A stretch of DNA of 21,441 nt from a bacterium UBA4637 (GTDB taxonomy: Bacteria; Bacteroidota; Bacteroidia; Bacteroidales; Bacteroidaceae): positions 25,461 through 46,901 of the forward strand of contig DHMR01000024.1 of assembly GCA_002405875.1 (NCBI GenBank), written 5' to 3'. The translations under genes and the position numbers were made by a program. The notes under the pieces were generated by a model. That model saw nothing but the letters and a program-made list of their open reading frames with translations, was not told the DNA's origin and did no database searches. Shown piece after piece: positions 6,409-15,818 of the stretch (position 1 is its first letter; each line of letters starts with the position of its first letter).

Positions 6409-7812
6409 ATGAATAAGAAGAAACTTATGATTTCGCTCGTTGTCGGGCTCCTGTCTCTGGCAACTCATGCCGCCGACAATCTTCCAGACCTGCATGTGCA
6501 GGGTAAGAATTTGGTGGATGTCAACGGCAACACCGTTGTCCTGCATGGCGTGATGGATACCCCCAATCGCTATTTCAACAATTGGCTGTGGCAACAATGG
6601 AAACCAGGCTATGGCACGGAGGATATAAAACCATGTTTGGAGTATTTCGACAAACTGTTTGCCGGCATTACAGACAAGTCGCAGGGTGCCTATTGCACCG
6701 TCTTCCGTCTGCACATGGATCCTTGCTGGACCAACGACCCCGACAAGAAATCTACGGGTGAGAACGACATATCTGCATTTTCCGAGACCCGATACAAGGT
6801 GTTTTTGGATAAGCTTTATCTCAAGCTCGTGGAGAGAGCCTTGTATCACGGACTTTATGTCATCGTTCGTCCTCCTGGTGTTTGCCCGCAAGAGTTGAAG
6901 GTGGGCGACGATTATCAAAACTATCTGAAGACCGTCTGGAAGCTCTTCGCCTCCAAACCTTTTATCCAGGAGCATTCGGGACAGGTATCCATCGAACTAG
7001 CCAATGAGCCCATCCATGTCTCGCTGGCGAATGGTCAAGCTTCCAACCAAGCCTTGCACGATTTCTTCCAGCCAGTGGTGGATGAGATTCGTGCCACAGG
7101 ATTCAAGGGCATCATCTGGGTGCCAGGCACAGGTTATCAAAGCAACTATACCGATTATGCCACCCATCCAATAACTGATAGCGAGAAAAACTTCGGTTAC
7201 GCCGTGCATGTATATTCTGGTTGGTACGGAGGCATGAGCGACAGCAATTGCGACCACGACACCTTTATCAAGAATTTCAAGAACCAGGTGCCCGTGGTAG
7301 AGACCAATCCTATCATGGTGACGGAGATAGACTGGAGTCCCGAGGATCCCGACCGTGCCAGCGAAGGACATTACAATGAGTGGGGACAATGGACACAACC
7401 TAACCTCGGTACATGGGCTACCGCTTCCACCTCCAAATGGGGAAACGCCTGGAAAGCCGTTCACGATTACTATGGTAACATCGGAATGACTTTGACCCAC
7501 AGCCAGGAATACATCGACATCGAGGAGTATCTGAAATCGGGCAAATATCAGCCCGGTTTGCAAAATGCCAAGAAATACAATCTCTTCGAGGAGTGCTGTG
7601 GCTATGCCTGCATGAACTGGTACAAGGAATGGTATCTGAAACAAACGACAACGGGAATTAGACATACCGAGACCCAAGCATCTCCGCTTTACACCTATTA
7701 TTATAATATAGAGGGAAAACGAATAGAAAAGCCTCAGGGAGGTGTTTATATTATTAAAGAAGTGTTAAGCAATGGAAAAGCTCGTTCTCGCAAAGTTTAT
7801 TCGGGAAAATAA
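6409..7812 (+). CDS. GH5 endo-glycanase, secreted (probable xylanase or glucanase)
   Basis: A 467-residue protein with a signal peptide of about 21 residues (MNKKKLMISLVVGLLSLATHA) and no lipobox Cys. The (beta/alpha)8 GH5 domain spans about 30-410. The acid/base is Glu200 (ELANEPIHV) and the nucleophile Glu306 (IMVTEIDW); the barrel His is seen in YAVHVYSGW. The last 45 or so residues form a short tail (YYNIEGKRIEKPQGGVYII, then a basic end) like those common on Prevotella secreted proteins and reminiscent of a reduced sorting-domain end. The location beside xus genes favours a xylanase; subfamily 21 includes Bacteroidales xylanases, but the subfamily cannot be assigned by eye and beta-glucanase or mannanase activity is possible. 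The gene has its own promoter and long leader, and a separate promoter follows for xusA. Confidence 0.9.
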   Translation: MNKKKLMISLVVGLLSLATHAADNLPDLHVQGKNLVDVNGNTVVLHGVMDTPNRYFNNWLWQQWKPGYGTEDIKPCLEYFDKLFAGITDKSQGAYCTVFRLHMDPCWTNDPDKKSTGENDISAFSETRYKVFLDKLYLKLVERALYHGLYVIVRPPGVCPQELKVGDDYQNYLKTVWKLFASKPFIQEHSGQVSIELANEPIHVSLANGQASNQALHDFFQPVVDEIRATGFKGIIWVPGTGYQSNYTDYATHPITDSEKNFGYAVHVYSGWYGGMSDSNCDHDTFIKNFKNQVPVVETNPIMVTEIDWSPEDPDRASEGHYNEWGQWTQPNLGTWATASTSKWGNAWKAVHDYYGNIGMTLTHSQEYIDIEEYLKSGKYQPGLQNAKKYNLFEECCGYACMNWYKEWYLKQTTTGIRHTETQASPLYTYYYNIEGKRIEKPQGGVYIIKEVLSNGKARSRKVYSGK

Positions 7813-7863
7813 AGTATCTGTTACATTGCGCAAAGGAAAATCCAAGTAAAATAGGTACTTTTG
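7811..7863 (+). promoter_or_regulatory. Promoter of the xus operon
   Basis: TACTTTTG (7856-7863) is a -7 box. Upstream, AAAGTAT (7811), GTTAC (7820-7824) and CAAAG (7831-7835) fall in exactly the same register as AAAGTAT (6081), GTTAC (6090) and CAAAG (6101) before GH5, an offset of 1730 at every element including the -7 box. The element starts at the GH5 stop codon. The start would be near 7870, giving a leader of about 90 bases. Confidence 0.65.
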
Positions 7864-7958
7864 CAGCCGTCAATCCTAAAGTATTGGCAAAAAGTAACAC
7901 CAAGATAATAAAAACATAAATCAAAAATGAATAGAACATGATTGAACAAGTGTTAACA

Positions 7959-10900
7959 ATGAAACGGACAGCAGCCTTATGCTTGATAGGAGCTTTCTGC
8001 AGCTTGAATGCTCAAGCCCAGAAGATTCATATCAAGGGTAATCTTGTTGACGGAACAGGTGAACCTCTGATAGGTGCAACTGTTAAAGTAAAGGGAAATG
8101 CCTCTGTCGGTGCCGTATCCGACTTTGATGGTAATTTCTCCATCGATGTGCCTTCCGAGAACTCCACCCTCGTATTCACATACGTGGGTATGAAGACCAA
8201 GGAAGTGAAGGTGGGCAAGAAGAGAGAATTCAAGCTCACCCTGGAAGACGATAATGCCATCGGAGAGGTCGTTGTCGTTGGTTACGGCCAGCAGAAGAAG
8301 GCTTCGATTGTCGGATCCATCACCCAGACCTCGGGCAAAACCCTTGAACGTGCCGGTGGTGTAAGCAGTATTGGTGCTGCTTTGACAGGTAACTTGCCTG
8401 GTGTCATCACCATGTCATCTACGGGTACTCCTGGTGAGGAAGACCCAAAGATTGTGATTCGTGGTATCAGTTCTTGGAACAACAGTGACCCTCTAGTCCT
8501 CGTTGATGGCGTGGAACGTCCAATGGCAAGCATAGATATTAGTTCTGTACAGTCTATCTCGGTGTTGAAGGATGCTTCAGCTACAGCTGTATATGGTGTA
8601 AAGGGTGCTAATGGCGTTATCTTGATTACGACAAAACGTGGTCAGGAAGGCCCTGCTCATATTGAGGCTGGTGTCAACATGACGATGAAGAAAGTTTCCC
8701 AGCTTCCAGGTTCTTTGGGTAGTGCAGATGCACTCTATGTTCGTAATCAAGCGATTGAGCACGAATTAGGCTTGACCCCAGAATCTTGGGATAAGATTAC
8801 TCCTGCGGAAATTATTGAGAAATATCGTAACCCTGGCGATGAGTACGAACGTTATCCTAATGTAGATTGGCAAAAGGAACTATTCCGAAATACAGGTTAT
8901 GCTTACAATCCTCACGTCAATATTTCTGGTGGTACAAAGTTTGTGACTTATTTTGCAGCTGTTGACTTTCTTCATGAAGGTGATATGTTCCGTCATTGGG
9001 ACAATAACCGTGGTTATAAGGGTGGATATGGCTTCAACCGTGTGAATACACGTAGTAACCTTGACTTCAAGTTGACCAAGACGACCAAGCTGAAGATGAA
9101 CCTGTTTGGTTCCTATGGAGCGAGGCAGCGTCCTTGGCAGGTGACTGGTTGGGGCGAGACCCAATTATGGCAAGCTGCCTATAGTGCTCCTCACGATGTC
9201 TATTTGCCTCGTTACTCTGATGGATCTTGGGGCTATTACCCTTCGGATACTCAAGGTGCGCCAAACTCTGTTCAGAATTTGGCTACGGCAGGTAGTGAGA
9301 CCGTTACTACAACTCGTGTTAATACAGACTTTACACTGGAACAAGACTTAAGTTTTATCTTGAAAGGTTTAAAGGCGAGTGCTACAGTTTCTTGGGATAA
9401 TACCTTTGTAGAGGAAAAACGTGGTATTGATGATTCTAATCATGGTACACAGCGTAAATGGATTGATCCTCTCACTGGTAATGTAACCCTAGAAAAGTTA
9501 TTGGATTCAAATACAGGTTTCGACTTTCAGGAAGGTGTTCTTTGGGGAGTAAGCGGTGGATCTGTGAATGACTGGGCTACTCAGCGCAATCTCTTCTATC
9601 AGGGACAGCTTTACTGGGGCAACAAGTTTGGGCAGCACGACATCTCTGCAATGGGAGTGTTCAATCGAACAGAACGTGCGACTGGTAGTGAGTTTACTCA
9701 TTATCGTGAAGACTGGGCTTTCCGTGCTACTTATAATTATGGTGGTCGCTACTTCTTTGAATATAATGGAGCTTATAATGGTTCCGAGAAGTTTAGCAAG
9801 GACAATCGCTTCGCTTTCTTCAATTCGGGTGCTATCGGTTGGATGATCAGCGAGGAAAAATTCTTCAAGCCTATTAAAAAGTATATAGACATGTTGAAAT
9901 TCCGTTACTCTTATGGTGAGGTTGGTGATGACAATGTGGGAGATCGTTGGCTTTACGCAGACCAATGGGCATACGGCGGTACGCTCCGTACAGGCTTGAA
10001 TGCAGCCAATAGTCCTTACACCATCTATCGTCAGTCTAAGGTCGGTAACCCTGACGTACATTGGGAAAAGTCATTAAAACGTAACCTCGGTATTGATTAC
10101 TCGTTCCTTGGTGGTCTCTTGGCAGGTAGCTTGGAGTTTTTCCATGAGGATCGTTCAGATATCTTGATTACGGGTAGCTCTCGTGCCATTCCTTCTTATT
10201 ATGGTGCTACTGCTCCAACCCTTAACTATGGTAAAGTGAAGACATCTGGCTATGAGTTGGAACTTCGTGTTAACAAGGTCTTCAATAATGGTCTTCGCCT
10301 ATGGGGTAACTTCAATATGACTCATGCGGAGAATATTGTCAAAAAGTACGATGACCCAATGCTGACACCTGATTACCAGAAGACCACAGGCTTTGCCATA
10401 GGTCAGGATCATTCCTATATTAATAACGGCTATGCCCAAACTTGGGATGATGTGATTGCCATGCCTACCTATAATACTGGCGATAGCCAAAAATTGCCTG
10501 GACAGTACTTCGTCATCGATTTCAATGGTGATGGTGTGATAGATACCAATGATAACGTGCCTTATGGGTATACTGGTACCCCTCAGAACACTTATAGTGC
10601 GTCTATTGGTGGTGAGTGGAAAGGCTTTAGTGTTTATGCTCAGTTCTATGGAGTAACTAATGTGAACCGTTATGTTGGTTTCAATACTTTCGGTGGAAAA
10701 TTGGATACAGTATTTGATGAGGGGTCTTATTGGTCTAAGGATAATCTGAATGCCGATGCGCCGATGCCACGTTGGAACTCTACGCCTTCTTATTATGAGG
10801 GAACCCGTTTCCACTATGATGGCTCGTTCATTCGTTTGAAGAACGTCGAGATTGCTTACGAGTGGCGAGGTGGTTGGATTAAGTCATTAGGTTTGAATAC

Positions 10901-11051
10901 TTTGAAGATTTTCGCCAATGGTAACAACCTCTGGGTATGGTCTAGAATGCCGGATGACCGTGAGTCAAACTTCGCAGGTACAGGTCTTGCTTCTCAGGGA
11001 GCTTATCCTACTGTCAAGCGTTTCAACTTCGGTCTTAAATTTACTTTATAA
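7959..11051 (+). CDS. xusA: SusC-type TonB-dependent outer-membrane transporter, XusA
   Basis: A 1030-residue outer-membrane barrel importing xylo-oligosaccharides. I choose the ATG at 7959 (MKRTAALCLIGAFCSLNAQAQ, a clean signal peptide) over the in-frame ATG at 7938, seven codons upstream. The mature protein starts with a carboxypeptidase-D-regulatory-like domain (about 23-95), then a TonB-box-like EVVVVGYG (103-110), a plug domain with IVIRG, LVLVDGV, VLKDASATAVYG and GVILITTKRG, and a 22-strand barrel ending in NFGLKFTL with a C-terminal aromatic/hydrophobic pattern. It is full length for the SusC/RagA family. xusB begins 14 bases downstream. First gene of the xusABCDE-xyn10 operon; substrate is inferred from the operon. 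Confidence 0.95.
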   Translation: MKRTAALCLIGAFCSLNAQAQKIHIKGNLVDGTGEPLIGATVKVKGNASVGAVSDFDGNFSIDVPSENSTLVFTYVGMKTKEVKVGKKREFKLTLEDDNAIGEVVVVGYGQQKKASIVGSITQTSGKTLERAGGVSSIGAALTGNLPGVITMSSTGTPGEEDPKIVIRGISSWNNSDPLVLVDGVERPMASIDISSVQSISVLKDASATAVYGVKGANGVILITTKRGQEGPAHIEAGVNMTMKKVSQLPGSLGSADALYVRNQAIEHELGLTPESWDKITPAEIIEKYRNPGDEYERYPNVDWQKELFRNTGYAYNPHVNISGGTKFVTYFAAVDFLHEGDMFRHWDNNRGYKGGYGFNRVNTRSNLDFKLTKTTKLKMNLFGSYGARQRPWQVTGWGETQLWQAAYSAPHDVYLPRYSDGSWGYYPSDTQGAPNSVQNLATAGSETVTTTRVNTDFTLEQDLSFILKGLKASATVSWDNTFVEEKRGIDDSNHGTQRKWIDPLTGNVTLEKLLDSNTGFDFQEGVLWGVSGGSVNDWATQRNLFYQGQLYWGNKFGQHDISAMGVFNRTERATGSEFTHYREDWAFRATYNYGGRYFFEYNGAYNGSEKFSKDNRFAFFNSGAIGWMISEEKFFKPIKKYIDMLKFRYSYGEVGDDNVGDRWLYADQWAYGGTLRTGLNAANSPYTIYRQSKVGNPDVHWEKSLKRNLGIDYSFLGGLLAGSLEFFHEDRSDILITGSSRAIPSYYGATAPTLNYGKVKTSGYELELRVNKVFNNGLRLWGNFNMTHAENIVKKYDDPMLTPDYQKTTGFAIGQDHSYINNGYAQTWDDVIAMPTYNTGDSQKLPGQYFVIDFNGDGVIDTNDNVPYGYTGTPQNTYSASIGGEWKGFSVYAQFYGVTNVNRYVGFNTFGGKLDTVFDEGSYWSKDNLNADAPMPRWNSTPSYYEGTRFHYDGSFIRLKNVEIAYEWRGGWIKSLGLNTLKIFANGNNLWVWSRMPDDRESNFAGTGLASQGAYPTVKRFNFGLKFTL

Positions 11052-11065
11052 AAAGTTAGACAACA

Positions 11066-12979
11066 ATGAAAATATCAAAATTATATATTGCAATTTGCGG
11101 ATTGATGCTTGCTGTAACATCTTTCTCTTCTTGCACTGATTACTTGGATAAGGCTGAGGAGTCTGATATTTCTCCTACTGAAGCCTATAAAGACTTCCAA
11201 AACTTCCAGGGATTCACGGAGGAAATCTACAATTGTATTCCAGAGTTTGATTGTGGATATTGGAGTAACTCTTGGAACTGGGGTGAGGATGAGATTATGA
11301 ATGTAGGTATCGATTACCATATGTGTTACAAGGTTGACCAAGGTGATTTCTGGGGCTGGCAGTCTGAATATGATGGCTGGGGATCAGGATGGATGGATCG
11401 TGGTGATTGGGATATTACTAAGACCGATAATCGTTTCACACATCAGTCTTTGTGGAAAGGTGCTTGGTATGCTATCCGCAAGGCAAACATGGGTCTTGAA
11501 AATCTCGATAAAATGACCGATTGTACCCAAGAGGAAAAGAATCTTATCGCTGGTCAGTTGTATTTCTTCCGTGGTTTCTTCCACTTCGAGTTGATTCAGT
11601 ACTTTGGAGGTCTTCCATATATAGACCGAGTTCTTTCTCCTACGGAAGAGTTTAATCTACCTCGTCTTTCATATCAAGAATGTGCGGATAAGGTGGCTGA
11701 GGATTTGCGTAAGGCTGCAGACCTCCTTCCTGTAGATTGGGACAAAACTCAGGCTGGTTTGGCAACATCGGGTAAAAACCAACTCCGTATCACGAAAATT
11801 GCTGCCCTAGGTTATTTAGGCAAGAACTATTTGTGGGCTGGTAGTCCGTTGATGAACAAGGAGTCGCAGAACAACCCTACTTATAATAAGGAGTATTGCC
11901 AGAAAGCAGCACAAGCATTTGGTGAATTACTCTCTCTTGTAGAAGGTGGGCAGACTCAATTTGGTTTGATACCTTTCAAGGAAATCCAGCAAAACTTCAC
12001 AACTATCAACCAAAATGGTCGTTTGCCTGGTCAGAGCAAAGATGGTTCTGTACAAGAGGCAATCCTTCGTGGACCTAATTACGGAGGTGGTTGGGGTGAT
12101 GCTCGTTGGGGGCAAGCTCTACAATATGGTACCAAGCTTATCAATGATAATGGGGTGACCTCAATGCCTACAGCCAATTATGTAAACTATTATGGTATGG
12201 CAAATGGCCTTCCTCTCGATGATCCAGATTCTGGCTTTGATCCAACTCATCCTTGGAAGAACCGCGACCCTCGTTTTTATCAGGATATCATCTTTGATGG
12301 TGAGAAAATGTTTGAGGCTTCTTTGTCTAAGGAAAATGCAAATAAGGAAATTTATCGATATGCGGATCTTCAGACGAATGGCTCCTATCGCAAAGATAGT
12401 AAGGATGGTAACCGTACAGGTTACTTGCTCTATAAGTTTATCTCTCGTGCTTGTAACAAGTTTGATGATGGCTATGGTTGGTCTAGTCAGATTAACATTC
12501 ACTTGCCTTGGATGCGTTTGGCAGATGTATACTTGATGTATGCTGAGGCTGCAGCCGAAGCTAATGGAACTCCTGTTGGCAAGGCTCCTAACTTTGATAT
12601 GACGGCAGTAGAAGCCGTCAATAAGATTCGTGAGCGTGCTGGCGTGGAGGATGTTAATAGCAAGTACACTGGTGACTTGGATAAGTTTATGAGTGAGCTC
12701 CGTCGTGAGCGTGCTGTGGAACTTTCTTACGAGGGGCATCGTTTCAATGATCTTCGTCGTTGGTTGCTTCTCGATAAGTATCCTTACAACATTAAGACCT
12801 CTCAAGAGTTTGTCCGTGTGGGTGACATTGACAAAAAACACCCAGAAAACGATGCTGTCAGTGGCTGGAGCGAAAAGCAAATCTTGAAGCGTGATTTCTC
12901 TGATAAGCACTACTGGCTACCGCTCAAGAAGAAGGATTGTCAGATTTATCCAGAGTTTAAACAGAATCCAGGATGGTAA
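11066..12979 (+). CDS. xusB: SusD-type surface glycan-binding lipoprotein, XusB
   Basis: A 637-residue lipoprotein partner of XusA that acts as the lid and glycan-binding component of the transporter. The signal ends at Cys23 (SFSSCTDYL). The SusD-like N-terminal helical region (QLYFFRGFFHFELIQYFGG) and RagB/SusD C-terminal signature (ELRRERAVELSYEGHRFNDLRRW, seen around 545-565) are clear. The sequence is unusually rich in Trp and Asp in the first 150 residues (CGYWSNSWNWGEDE, WGWQSEYDGWGSGW), as expected for stacking to xylan chains. It is on the long side for SusD proteins. It follows xusA by 14 bases and precedes xusC by 21 bases. Confidence 0.94.
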   Translation: MKISKLYIAICGLMLAVTSFSSCTDYLDKAEESDISPTEAYKDFQNFQGFTEEIYNCIPEFDCGYWSNSWNWGEDEIMNVGIDYHMCYKVDQGDFWGWQSEYDGWGSGWMDRGDWDITKTDNRFTHQSLWKGAWYAIRKANMGLENLDKMTDCTQEEKNLIAGQLYFFRGFFHFELIQYFGGLPYIDRVLSPTEEFNLPRLSYQECADKVAEDLRKAADLLPVDWDKTQAGLATSGKNQLRITKIAALGYLGKNYLWAGSPLMNKESQNNPTYNKEYCQKAAQAFGELLSLVEGGQTQFGLIPFKEIQQNFTTINQNGRLPGQSKDGSVQEAILRGPNYGGGWGDARWGQALQYGTKLINDNGVTSMPTANYVNYYGMANGLPLDDPDSGFDPTHPWKNRDPRFYQDIIFDGEKMFEASLSKENANKEIYRYADLQTNGSYRKDSKDGNRTGYLLYKFISRACNKFDDGYGWSSQINIHLPWMRLADVYLMYAEAAAEANGTPVGKAPNFDMTAVEAVNKIRERAGVEDVNSKYTGDLDKFMSELRRERAVELSYEGHRFNDLRRWLLLDKYPYNIKTSQEFVRVGDIDKKHPENDAVSGWSEKQILKRDFSDKHYWLPLKKKDCQIYPEFKQNPGW

Positions 12980-13000
12980 TTTAAAACTGAAACTTAAAGT

Positions 13001-15802
13001 ATGAAACAGACTAATAAGATAATAACATTCAGCATGTTGCTTGCCGCCATGGCAAGCAATGCGAATGCACAGAACGATTATCCCGATTCTGTAGCCAACA
13101 AGGTTAACGTAGCTTTCAAGGCTGTGGACAAGGAAGACTTGCTAGGCGGTGTCGCTTCTGTTAATATGGTGGAATTGACCGACAAGAGCTATTCTACATA
13201 TGCGACTAGTAACCTTGGTTCTCTCGTGGCGACCGACGTTTGGTCCAGTGGAGGTATGTTGGTACTAGTGGATGGTGTTCCTCGTGACCTTAACAACGTG
13301 TTGCCTTCCGAAATAGAGCAAGTTACTTACCTCAAGGGTGCTTCTGCCACTGTTCTTTATGGTAGTCGTGCTGCTCATGGCGCTATTCTTGTTACCACAA
13401 AACGTGGTCGAACAGATGGCCTTCATGTAAGTGTTCGTGGTAATATCTCTACCTATACTCCGAAGGAATATCCTTCTTGGTTGGGATCTGCAGAGTATAT
13501 GACACTCTACAACGAGGCGCTTCAGAATGATGGTAAAGCTCCTGTTTATTCTCAGGACCTCATTGCTAACTATGCTAGGGGTGGTGAACCTTATCGTTAT
13601 CCTAGCTTGAACTTCTATGACAAGCAATATGTCAAGAATCATAAGGAAAGATATGAAGGTGTGGCAGAGTTTACAGGTGGTGGCAAGTATGCTAATTTCT
13701 ATGCCAATATTGGTCTCTATCATGTTGGCGATTTGATGAATTTTGGCGAGGGAAAGAATAATCATGTAAATCGTTTGAACGTCCGTGGTAACATCGATCT
13801 CCGCTTGAACAGCTGGGTTTCTGGTTGGGTCAATGCCAATGCAACATTTTATGATACGCATAGTGATCTCTCAAATTATTGGGGTAGCTCGGCGAACATC
13901 CGTCCTACCAGTCAGTATCCATTGGTTCCTTTTATCCCAATAGATCGAGTTGACCCTACCGACATCGAGTCTTGGAAACTGATCAATAATAGCAACTATA
14001 TCGTGGATGGCAAGTATCTGCTAGGTGGTACTCAGAACCAACAGACAAATCCTTTTGCTGCTATGTATGCGGCAGGTTACAATAAGTTTACCTCTCGCCA
14101 GTTGCAGTTTGATGCTGGTATTAAGTTGGATTTGAACAATGTGCTAAAAGGCTTGTCGTTTAAGACTCAGTTTGCGGTTGACTATTCTACCACATATAAT
14201 ACATCTATCAATAATAGCTATTCTGTTTATGAGGCATCTTGGGACAACTTTAACGGCTCAAGTACTATTATGAGCCTAAAAAAATATGGTTCTGATAAGA
14301 AGACTGGTACTCAGAATTTGAGCGGTAGTACTTCTCGCCAGACCATCATGTTCTCGGGGCAGTTTGATTGGGCTAGAACCTTTGGTAACCATAATGTAGG
14401 CGCTACTTTGTTAGCTCATGGGTATCAGATTCAGAATACAGGCTCTTACCATCGTACTAGCAATGCTAATCTTGGTTTGCAGGCTACTTACAACTTTCTG
14501 CATAAGTACTATGTAGATTTTAGTGCTGCTGCCATTCATTCAGCTAAGTTGGCACCCGGACATCGTGAGGCTTTCTCGCCAACTGTTTCTGCAGCCTGGC
14601 GTTTGAGTAAGGAAAACTTCATGAAGGATGTAAAATGGATCGATGACTTGAAACTCAATGCTTCCTACGGATTGATTCATGAGGATGTTGATATTAGTGA
14701 TTACTACATGTATGAGGATGTGTTTACGGCTACTGGTACCTGGTGGGGATGGAGCGAAAGTGCAAACTCTATGCAGACTTCTGACTCAAAGCGTGCAGCC
14801 AACTACGATTTGACTTTCATTAAGCGCAAGGAATTCCGTGTAGGTTTGGATGCTAGTTTCTTCGGCGGTGCCATCAAGTTGAATGCCAACTATTTCATCA
14901 ACAACCTAAATGGTTTCATTGTGGCATCTGATGTTAATTTCCCTAACTACTTCCATACTTATTGGCCAGTGTCGCAGTTCATCCCTAATATGAACTATAA
15001 CAACCAACGTTATACAGGGTTCGACTACACTGTAGACCTTCACAAAAAGCTGGGAGAGGTTGACTTGAAACTTGGTTTGACTGGTTACCATGTCACTAGC
15101 AAGAACACTCGTGTTGCAGAAAACGTGGAGTACGACTGGCTGAAGAGTGAGGGGCAGCGCACCGATGCCCTCCGTGGTTACAAGTGTCTGGGCTTCTTCC
15201 AAGATGAAGACGAGATAAAGAACTCTGCGTTAGTTAACAGTAACACCAAGCCAGGTGACTTGAAATATCAGGATATGAATGATGATGGTGTCATTGACTC
15301 TAAGGATCAAGTGGTTCTTGGTCACTGGGGGGCAGACTTTGTATATGGCACCAACTTTACAGCTAAGTGGAAAAAAATCACCCTCTTCGTTGCTGGTAGC
15401 GGAAGCGTTGGTGGCATGGGTGTCAAGAATAACTTGATGGTTTGGAACTATGGTGACCGCAAGTACTCGGATGTAGTTCGTGGTCGTTGGACCAAGGAAA
15501 CAGCTTCAACTGCAACTTATCCACGACTAACTTCGGAGAATGATGGCTCGCTCAACTTCCAGACTTCAGATTTTTGGACCTACAGCACATCAGCATTCCG
15601 TCTTGATAAAGTGCAGTTGACCTACGACCTTCCACAAAGTCTCTTCCAGGGCAAGTGGACAAACTGGATCAAGGGTGTATCTGTATATGTATATGGTACC
15701 GATCTTCTTACTATCGCCAAGGAGCGTAAGTATATGGAGACGGCTGTAGGTTCTGAACCCCAGTACAGAAGTTATAATTTAGGTTTTAAAGTAAACTTGT
15801 AA
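13001..15802 (+). CDS. xusC: SusC-type TonB-dependent transporter with short plug, XusC
   Basis: A 933-residue second SusC-family transporter, with signal peptide MKQTNKIITFSMLLAAMASNANA. It lacks the N-terminal carboxypeptidase-regulatory-like domain of XusA and has no recognisable EVVVVGYG segment. The plug runs from about 35 (LLGGVASVNMVEL) almost directly into MLVLVDGVPRD, without the IRG-containing stretch present in XusA; VTYLKGASATVLYGSRAAHG and ILVTTKRG are intact. The barrel is complete and ends in YNLGFKVNL. The difference does not look like a frameshift or recent damage, and similar short-plug SusC proteins are, from memory, a normal subgroup. It pairs with XusD and is probably specialised for a different oligosaccharide size or decoration from XusA. 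Confidence 0.93.
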   Translation: MKQTNKIITFSMLLAAMASNANAQNDYPDSVANKVNVAFKAVDKEDLLGGVASVNMVELTDKSYSTYATSNLGSLVATDVWSSGGMLVLVDGVPRDLNNVLPSEIEQVTYLKGASATVLYGSRAAHGAILVTTKRGRTDGLHVSVRGNISTYTPKEYPSWLGSAEYMTLYNEALQNDGKAPVYSQDLIANYARGGEPYRYPSLNFYDKQYVKNHKERYEGVAEFTGGGKYANFYANIGLYHVGDLMNFGEGKNNHVNRLNVRGNIDLRLNSWVSGWVNANATFYDTHSDLSNYWGSSANIRPTSQYPLVPFIPIDRVDPTDIESWKLINNSNYIVDGKYLLGGTQNQQTNPFAAMYAAGYNKFTSRQLQFDAGIKLDLNNVLKGLSFKTQFAVDYSTTYNTSINNSYSVYEASWDNFNGSSTIMSLKKYGSDKKTGTQNLSGSTSRQTIMFSGQFDWARTFGNHNVGATLLAHGYQIQNTGSYHRTSNANLGLQATYNFLHKYYVDFSAAAIHSAKLAPGHREAFSPTVSAAWRLSKENFMKDVKWIDDLKLNASYGLIHEDVDISDYYMYEDVFTATGTWWGWSESANSMQTSDSKRAANYDLTFIKRKEFRVGLDASFFGGAIKLNANYFINNLNGFIVASDVNFPNYFHTYWPVSQFIPNMNYNNQRYTGFDYTVDLHKKLGEVDLKLGLTGYHVTSKNTRVAENVEYDWLKSEGQRTDALRGYKCLGFFQDEDEIKNSALVNSNTKPGDLKYQDMNDDGVIDSKDQVVLGHWGADFVYGTNFTAKWKKITLFVAGSGSVGGMGVKNNLMVWNYGDRKYSDVVRGRWTKETASTATYPRLTSENDGSLNFQTSDFWTYSTSAFRLDKVQLTYDLPQSLFQGKWTNWIKGVSVYVYGTDLLTIAKERKYMETAVGSEPQYRSYNLGFKVNL

Positions 15803-15818
15803 ATAAGTGCATTCAATT

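Noticed and set aside
15807..15818. GTG start for xusD four codons upstream
   Set aside because: The ATG at 15819 directly begins a normal lipoprotein signal, and the extension adds only HSI between two Met codons.
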